In this document: positions 6,682 to 10,321 of the stretch, in pieces
Position numbering within the stretch: position 1 is the first letter of the stretch
Layout: each line of letters opens with the position of its first letter
From: Solirubrobacterales bacterium
Lineage (GTDB): Bacteria; Actinomycetota; Thermoleophilia; Solirubrobacterales; Solirubrobacteraceae
DNA: 10,321 nucleotides
NCBI GenBank assembly: GCA_025963955.1
Contig: JAOPZU010000193.1
Location: 1-10,321 of the forward strand
Reading direction: 5' to 3'
Notes under the pieces: generated by a model
Told to the model about the DNA's origin: nothing
The model's database searches: none
Seen by the model: only the letters and a program-made list of their open reading frames with translations
Translations under genes and position numbers: made by a program

Positions 6682-7676
6682 GAGGGCGTGGCTCCTTCCG
6701 GGGTGAGGCTGAGGCAGAGGACGTCCTGCGGGAAGCGGTAGGCGCCGGCGGCCTCGTCGCGGCACCCGGCGAGGTAGTCGCCGAGCACGGGGGCGGCCAG
6801 CAGCTCGTCCAGCGGCAGGCGGTCGTCGAACAGGCAGCGCTGGAGGTAGCCCTCCAGCAGCGCGTCCTCCCCGAAGGCCACGCGGTGCTCGTAGTGCAGG
6901 TGCCGGGTCTGCGCGACGAGCTCGCGGCCCGCGGCGGCGCGGGTCAGCGCTTCCGCGACCTGCTCGCCCGAGAGGTACTCGGTGCCGCCGCCGCGCACCA
7001 CCTCCAGGAAGGCGCGGTAGACGGCGAGGTAGTGCCCGCCGTGGGCGCCCTGGGCCATGAAGCCGAAGCCGCCCGGAGCGATCGCGGCGACGAACCGCGC
7101 GGCCGCCGCGTCGAGCTGCGCGGGCTCCAGGGCGTAGAGCGCGTGCGTCGCCCAGACGACGTCCCACGGGCCGGCCGCTGGGTCCAGGCCCTCCAGCGTC
7201 GTCTCGAAGCCGGCGCCCTCGTGGAACGGGGGCGCGAGGACGCGGGCGGCCTCGGCTATCGAGAACGCGCTCGGGTCCAGCAGGTCATAGGCGAACGCCG
7301 CCGCTCCGGCCGGGTCAACGGCCCCGGCCCGCAGCAGTGCGGCCGGGAACTTGCCTGAGCCGCACGCCACGTCGAGCAGCCGCAGCCGCTCCCCGGGGGC
7401 GCGCTCGTGGCGGGCGTGCAGGCCACGCAGGGCCCCGTCCCAGTCCATGACGCCCGACAGCAACTCGTAGTCGAGTGCGGCGAAGGCGTAGAAGGCCTCC
7501 ATCTCCGTGCGGCCGGCTTCGCTCCAGTGAGCGAGGCTGCGAGCGGCGGTGTCGTCGTCTTCGGGCAGGGCAGGGGTAGTGCGGGGCAGACCCGCGACGG
7601 TACCCGTCCCCGGCCCATCTCCACCGCAACCGGGCGCACGGGGACCCGGCGTCCGTCGCTTCGGGTCGTGTCTCAC
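6663..7676 (-). CDS. Class I SAM-dependent methyltransferase (first of the cassette; start uncertain)
   Basis: From the GTG at 7676 the product is 337 aa. Motif I is LDVACGSGKF (101-110), with DVVWATHALYAL as the motif IV region, then a PGGFGFMAQGAHGGH strand/loop and a C-terminal all-alpha-looking segment. AHWSEAGRTEMEAFYAFAALDY before motif I looks like a family-specific N-terminal helix. Starts at 7736 (GTG), 7676 (GTG) or 7502 (ATG, 279 aa) are possible. Codons between about 7580 and 7676 lack the strong G/C third-base bias of the rest, which argues against the long forms. But the ATG at 7502 would cut into the AHWSEAGRTEME helix and has no ribosome site. It leads a three-gene operon with a PhyH oxygenase and a second methyltransferase. 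The acceptor is unknown. Confidence 0.8.
   Translation of the reverse strand: MRHDPKRRTPGPRAPGCGGDGPGTGTVAGLPRTTPALPEDDDTAARSLAHWSEAGRTEMEAFYAFAALDYELLSGVMDWDGALRGLHARHERAPGERLRLLDVACGSGKFPAALLRAGAVDPAGAAAFAYDLLDPSAFSIAEAARVLAPPFHEGAGFETTLEGLDPAAGPWDVVWATHALYALEPAQLDAAAARFVAAIAPGGFGFMAQGAHGGHYLAVYRAFLEVVRGGGTEYLSGEQVAEALTRAAAGRELVAQTRHLHYEHRVAFGEDALLEGYLQRCLFDDRLPLDELLAAPVLGDYLAGCRDEAAGAYRFPQDVLCLSLTPEGATPSWKAGS
6692..6699 (-). promoter_or_regulatory. Ribosome binding site of the PhyH-family gene
   Basis: GGAAGGAG on the minus strand is a strong Shine-Dalgarno sequence 10 bases before the GTG at 6681. It lies inside the end of the upstream methyltransferase gene and supports this start over in-frame upstream codons. 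Confidence 0.6.
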
Positions 7677-7691
7677 GATCCGGACATCGTG
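7674..7691. promoter_or_regulatory. Inverted repeat (possible operator) between divergent transcripts
   Basis: CACGAT-N6-ATCGTG is a perfect 6-bp-arm dyad at 7674-7679 and 7686-7691, in the region between the methyltransferase cassette (-) and the acyltransferase gene (+). Its right arm ends 18 bp before the TAGGCT at 7710, so it would cover the -35 of that promoter, and it touches the GTG at 7676 on the other strand. A role as shared operator is inference. Confidence 0.35.
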
Positions 7692-7709
7692 TGCGAACGG
7701 TCCGTCCGG

Positions 7710-7715
7710 TAGGCT
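7710..7715 (+). promoter_or_regulatory. Putative -10 box (TAGGCT) for the WS/DGAT gene
   Basis: TAGGCT matches TANNNT and would start transcription near 7722, giving a leader of about 30 nt that contains GGAGA at 7743-7747, six bases before the ATG at 7754. The preceding bases, GTCCGTCCGG, resemble those before the TAGGCT at 10194. No convincing -35 is seen. Confidence 0.45.
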
Positions 7716-7753
7716 CGTGTGCCCGCCGTCACACACTGCACCGGAGACGCACC

Positions 7754-9256
7754 ATGAGCCCCATCCCCGAGCGGGCGCGCCCGCTCACCGCCTTCGACGC
7801 GCAGTTCCTCGCCGCCGAGGCCGGGAACATGACGAGCAACTACTGCGGGCTCGGCGTCTACGGGCCCGACGCCTCCGGGGCCGCGCTCACGCGGGAGCGG
7901 GTCCGTGACCTGGTCGCCGCCCGCATCGACCGCATCCCGGCGCTGCGCTGGCACCTGCAGTCCACGCCGCTGGGCGTCGATCACCCCTCCTTCGTCGACG
8001 GCCCCGTCGACCTCGACGACCACGTCCTCGCCGCGACGCTGCCCGCCCCGGGCGGGCCGATCCAGCTCGCCGAGCTCACGGCGCAGATGATGGCCACGAA
8101 GCTCGACCGCCGCCGGCCGCTGTGGCGCTTCGTCGTCGTGGACGGGCTCGCGGACGGTCGGGTCGCGGTGGCGATGGTCTTCCACCACGCGGCGGCGGAC
8201 GCCCTCGCGTTCGCGACGATCCTCAGCCTGCTGCTGGACGTGCAGCCCGATCCGGCCGACCGCACCGACCTGCCGGCGATGGTCCCGCCGCTGCCCGGGC
8301 CGGACGCCCGCACCCGCGCGCTGCAGATCGCCCGGCGGACGGCGACGCACCCGCTCCGGGCGACCCGCGCCGGGGCGGCCGCGCTGCCGTACCTGGACCA
8401 GGTGCCGATGATGCGGGCGCTGCCGGGCGCGCAGACGATCGCCCGGGCGGCCCGGCGGGTGCAGGGGGTGACCGGCCCGGCGAAGGACCACGGCGAGTAC
8501 CTCCAGGCGCCCAAGGTGCGCTTCAACGGCCCGCTGTCGCCGGGCCGCTCGATCGCCTACGGCCACGTCGACCTGGCGGTGGTCAAGGCGCTGAAGGAGG
8601 CGGCCGGGATCACCTTCAACGACGTGGTCGTCGCGGCCGTCGGTGGCGGCCTCCGCCGGCGGCTCGCAGCCACGGACGGGGTGCCGGAGACCCCGCTGCT
8701 CGCCTTCGTCCCCTCGAGCGTGCGCACGACGGACGACCGTGGCCGCATCGGCAACGCGATCTCCTCCTACGTCGTGCCGGTCCCGACCCACCTGGAGGAC
8801 CCGACCGCCCGGGTGGCCGCCGCCGCCCGCGGGATGACCGCGGCCAAGACGCGCCAGGCCGACGCCCCGACGACGTTGCTGGAGGACGCGAACGAGCTCA
8901 TCTCCCCGATCGTCTTCGCGCCCCTGGCGGGCGGGATGCTGCGGTTGATGGGCACCGGGCTCTTCGCGCCACCGCTGAACCTCGTGCTCTCCAACGTCCC
9001 GGGCCCGCCCGTGACGCTGCACCTGGACGGTGCGCCGATGGAGGAGGTCGCGCCGCTCTCGCTCGTCTTCGACGGGGTGGCCCTCAACATCACCGTGGTG
9101 AGCTACGCCGGGCGGCTCGAGATCGGCGTGGTCGGCGACCGCGAGCTCGTGCCGGACGCCTGGGACCTCGTGGCGGACATCCAGGCCGAGTTCGCCGCGC
9201 TGCTCGACCTCCTCCCGGAGCCCGTGGTGCGTCAGTCCTCGCCGGCCGGCGCCTGA
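7754..9256 (+). CDS. Wax ester synthase / diacylglycerol acyltransferase (WS/DGAT) family O-acyltransferase
   Basis: The product is 500 aa, within the usual 450-500 range. LTAFDAQFLAAE (11-22) is the typical WS/DGAT N-terminus (the family usually has LS..D..FL..E). RPLWRFVVVDGL (121-132) contains the PLW motif. HHAAADA (144-150) is the active-site HHxxxDG motif with Ala in place of the final Gly. FNDVVVAAVGGGLR (288-301) and LSNVPGPP (412-419) mark the C-terminal half. Family members transfer an acyl group from acyl-CoA to a long-chain alcohol or diacylglycerol at the membrane or lipid-body surface, making storage wax esters or triacylglycerol. The ATG at 7754 is preceded by GGAGA at 7743-7747. 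The 3' end overlaps the convergent dehydrogenase gene by 25 bp. Several actinobacterial paralogues have weak activity, so in vivo function is uncertain. Confidence 0.92.
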   Translation: MSPIPERARPLTAFDAQFLAAEAGNMTSNYCGLGVYGPDASGAALTRERVRDLVAARIDRIPALRWHLQSTPLGVDHPSFVDGPVDLDDHVLAATLPAPGGPIQLAELTAQMMATKLDRRRPLWRFVVVDGLADGRVAVAMVFHHAAADALAFATILSLLLDVQPDPADRTDLPAMVPPLPGPDARTRALQIARRTATHPLRATRAGAAALPYLDQVPMMRALPGAQTIARAARRVQGVTGPAKDHGEYLQAPKVRFNGPLSPGRSIAYGHVDLAVVKALKEAAGITFNDVVVAAVGGGLRRRLAATDGVPETPLLAFVPSSVRTTDDRGRIGNAISSYVVPVPTHLEDPTARVAAAARGMTAAKTRQADAPTTLLEDANELISPIVFAPLAGGMLRLMGTGLFAPPLNLVLSNVPGPPVTLHLDGAPMEEVAPLSLVFDGVALNITVVSYAGRLEIGVVGDRELVPDAWDLVADIQAEFAALLDLLPEPVVRQSSPAGA

Positions 9257-10134
9257 GGCGCGGGGGCCGGCGCGCTCAGCATCGGCGCGGCGGGCGCCGC
9301 GCCGATGCGGGTGTCGTAGCCGGCGCGGGCGGCGTGGTCGATCTCCAGGAACGCGCGGTCCGCCTTCAGCGCCCGGTTGACGCGGTCGCGGAGGCGGCGG
9401 CCCAGCAGTGGCGTGCTCTTCACGATCGGTGCGAGCAGCTTCGGGACGTAGACGTCGGCGACCGGGCGCGCGATCGCGTCAGCGATCGCGGTGGCCACGT
9501 CCTCCAGCTCGACGTTCTTCAGGAAGCGCGTCCCGCTCGTGCCCGCGATCAGCTCGGTGTTCGTGAAGGACGGCATGACGCAGGTGAAGCGCACGCCGCT
9601 GCTGGCGAACTCCACGCGCGCGGTCTCGGTGGCCGAGATGACGGCCGCCTTCGTCGCGGCGTAGGTCAGCCCGCCGGGGACCGGGGACTTCCCGGCGACC
9701 GAGGCGACGTTGACGATCTGGCCGCGGCCGCGCGCGAGCATGCCCGGGAGGGCGGCGCGCATGCCGTTCAGGCAGCCGCCGAGGTTGATGTCGGTGGCCC
9801 GACGGGCGGTCGCGGCGCTCTCGTCCAGGAACGGGCCGATCGGCATGATCCCGGCGTTGTTGACGAGCACGTCCAGCGGGCCGAAGCGCGCCTCGGCGAA
9901 GGCGATGAACGCCGTGAAGGACTCCGCGTCCGCCACGTCGAGGGTGGTGGCCGCCGCGCGGTCGCCGAGCGCCGCGGCGGCCGCCTCCGCGGTGGCGGTG
10001 TCGATGTCGCCGATGACGACGCGCGCGCCCGTGGCGTACAGCGCCCGCGCGGTCGCGAGGCCGATGCCGCGGCCGGAGCCGCTGATCGCGACGACGCGCG
10101 GGAACGAGGGGCCGGCGGGCACGGGAACGCTCAT
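9232..10134 (-). CDS. Short-chain dehydrogenase/reductase (SDR) family oxidoreductase
   Basis: The product is 300 aa, a classical SDR with a tail. The cofactor loop is SGSGRGIG (18-25), D43 at the end of beta 2 (VVIGDID) suggests NAD(H) preference, NNAG is at 92-95, and the catalytic set is N117, S145, Y158 and K162 (YAATK). It reversibly oxidises an alcohol or reduces a ketone or aldehyde; the substrate is not readable. Residues 278-300 are an Ala/Pro-rich tail probably without structural role, formed where the gene runs over a hairpin and the convergent acyltransferase end. The ATG at 10134 was preferred to in-frame upstream codons because it starts 9-10 residues before the first strand and the upstream region holds the divergent promoter. 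Next to an acyltransferase and a crotonase, a lipid or fatty-alcohol role is possible. Confidence 0.92.
   Translation of the reverse strand: MSVPVPAGPSFPRVVAISGSGRGIGLATARALYATGARVVIGDIDTATAEAAAAALGDRAAATTLDVADAESFTAFIAFAEARFGPLDVLVNNAGIMPIGPFLDESAATARRATDINLGGCLNGMRAALPGMLARGRGQIVNVASVAGKSPVPGGLTYAATKAAVISATETARVEFASSGVRFTCVMPSFTNTELIAGTSGTRFLKNVELEDVATAIADAIARPVADVYVPKLLAPIVKSTPLLGRRLRDRVNRALKADRAFLEIDHAARAGYDTRIGAAPAAPMLSAPAPAPQAPAGED
9279..9308. terminator. Strong hairpin downstream of the WS/DGAT gene, inside the dehydrogenase gene
   Basis: GCATCGGCGCGGC (9279-9291) and GCCGCGCCGATGC (9296-9308) are perfectly complementary, giving a 13-bp stem with a GGGC loop. It begins 22 bp after the acyltransferase stop at 9256. 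There is no T-run, so it is not a classic intrinsic terminator, but U-less hairpins are often proposed as stop signals in high-GC actinobacteria. It also encodes part of the Ala/Pro-rich C-terminus of the convergent dehydrogenase. Confidence 0.5.
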
Positions 10135-10142
10135 GAGCCAGA

Positions 10143-10148
10143 GTCTTA
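10143..10148 (-). promoter_or_regulatory. Weak candidate -10 box (TAAGAC) for the SDR gene
   Basis: On the minus strand TAAGAC lies eight bases before the ATG at 10134, compatible with a leaderless or nearly leaderless transcript. The last base deviates from TANNNT, and no Shine-Dalgarno sequence is seen upstream of the start. Confidence 0.3.
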
Positions 10149-10151
10149 CAC

Positions 10152-10165
10152 AGTGTCCGGGCACT
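10152..10165. promoter_or_regulatory. Imperfect palindrome (possible operator) in the SDR/crotonase divergent promoter
   Basis: AGTGTCCGGGCACT is palindromic at 12 of 14 positions. It lies in the 72-bp gap between the divergent starts, immediately upstream of the candidate SDR -10 and about 28 bp before the -10 of the crotonase gene. Bases 10150-10164 match the 3021-3035 site at 11 of 15 positions. Function as a repressor site is inferred. Confidence 0.4.
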
Positions 10166-10193
10166 TCGTACGGCGTGACTGTCCGACGCCGGT

Positions 10194-10199
10194 TAGGCT
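10194..10199 (+). promoter_or_regulatory. Putative -10 box (TAGGCT) giving a leaderless mRNA
   Basis: TAGGCT is followed by seven bases and the ATG at 10207, the spacing expected when transcription begins at the start codon. No Shine-Dalgarno sequence is present. No good -35 is visible at 17-18 bp. Confidence 0.5.
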
Positions 10200-10206
10200 G
10201 CGCGGC

Positions 10207-10321
10207 ATGACGACCGACAGCGACCGCGTCCGCCTGGAGGTCGCCGGCGGCCTGGCTCACCTCCGGCTCGTGTGGGCCCGGGGCCACAACGCCATCGACC
10301 CGGCGATGGTCGAGGGCCTGC
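10207..10321 (+). CDS. Enoyl-CoA hydratase/isomerase (crotonase) family protein, 3'-truncated by the window edge
   Basis: Only 38 codons are present. The N-terminus has VRLEVAGGLAHLRL followed by GHNAIDPAMVEGL, which matches the first beta hairpin and the NAI/D segment of crotonases (compare NRPEVRNAID in the hydratase at 2246-3013). In place of the usual NRP it reads VWARGHNAID. The catalytic glutamates lie beyond the window, so hydratase, isomerase or another crotonase activity cannot be separated. It is divergent from the SDR gene and probably read from a leaderless promoter (TAGGCT at 10194). Confidence 0.75.
   Translation, partial: MTTDSDRVRLEVAGGLAHLRLVWARGHNAIDPAMVEGL

Noticed and set aside
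5893..6741. Plus-strand open frame (282 codons) opposite the PhyH-family gene
   Set aside because: Composition is typical of an antisense shadow (Gly/Arg/Val/Glu rich) and the minus strand holds the complete Fe(II)/2-oxoglutarate site.
7673..9022. Long minus-strand open frame (449 codons) opposite the WS/DGAT gene
   Set aside because: Low-complexity Arg/Gly/Asp/His-rich translation with no family motif; the + strand encodes a complete WS/DGAT.
10135..10287. Longer form of the SDR starting at 10287
   Set aside because: The extra 51 residues show no SDR feature and would run across the divergent promoter and the start of the crotonase gene; the ATG at 10134 gives a normal SDR N-terminus.
1..10321. 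CRISPR arrays, tRNA or rRNA genes, insertion sequences, phage or defence genes
   Set aside because: No regularly spaced repeats, transposase-like frames, terminal inverted repeats or RNA gene signatures were seen; all the coding space is accounted for by metabolic genes.

Overview
The window is about 10 kb of very GC-rich bacterial DNA with tightly packed genes, GTG starts, TGATG-type stop/start overlaps and leaderless-looking promoters (TANNNT six to seven bases before ATG). Together with the gene content (HMG-CoA-synthase-like/DUF35 fusion, SCP-x-type thiolase, crotonases, Rieske dioxygenase, WS/DGAT acyltransferase), this points to a high-GC actinobacterium, possibly of the Thermoleophilia/Solirubrobacterales type. 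The lineage is an inference from style and gene families. No rRNA, tRNA, CRISPR array, insertion sequence or phage gene is visible.

Region A (1-5064, + strand) is catabolic. It starts with the 3' part of an HMG-CoA-synthase/KAS-III-fold protein fused to a DUF35 zinc-ribbon/OB domain. A thiolase-family enzyme follows 6 bp later and then an enoyl-CoA hydratase that overlaps it by 8 bp. After a 49-bp gap with a probable leaderless promoter come the alpha and beta subunits of a Rieske ring-hydroxylating oxygenase and a 75-residue small protein. Those three genes share stop/start bases and are probably translationally coupled. The likely theme is oxygenation of an aromatic or polycyclic substrate plus CoA-thioester chain degradation. 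The substrate cannot be read from the sequence, and no ferredoxin, reductase or ring-cleavage enzyme is in the window.

Region B (5072-7676, - strand) is a compact three-gene cassette transcribed toward region A: SAM methyltransferase, then phytanoyl-CoA-dioxygenase-type Fe(II)/2-oxoglutarate oxygenase, then a second SAM methyltransferase. Gene overlaps are 19 and 4 bp. It looks like a small-molecule modification unit of unknown product and is the least familiar part of the window.

Region C (7674-10321) is lipid related. A WS/DGAT acyltransferase (+) and a short-chain dehydrogenase (-) converge and overlap by 25 bp, with a perfect 13-bp-stem hairpin just past the acyltransferase stop and inside the dehydrogenase gene. 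The dehydrogenase is divergent from a second crotonase-family gene cut by the right edge. Their shared promoter region holds a 14-bp imperfect palindrome resembling a site upstream of the Rieske operon, so one regulator may control both. No regulator gene is present.
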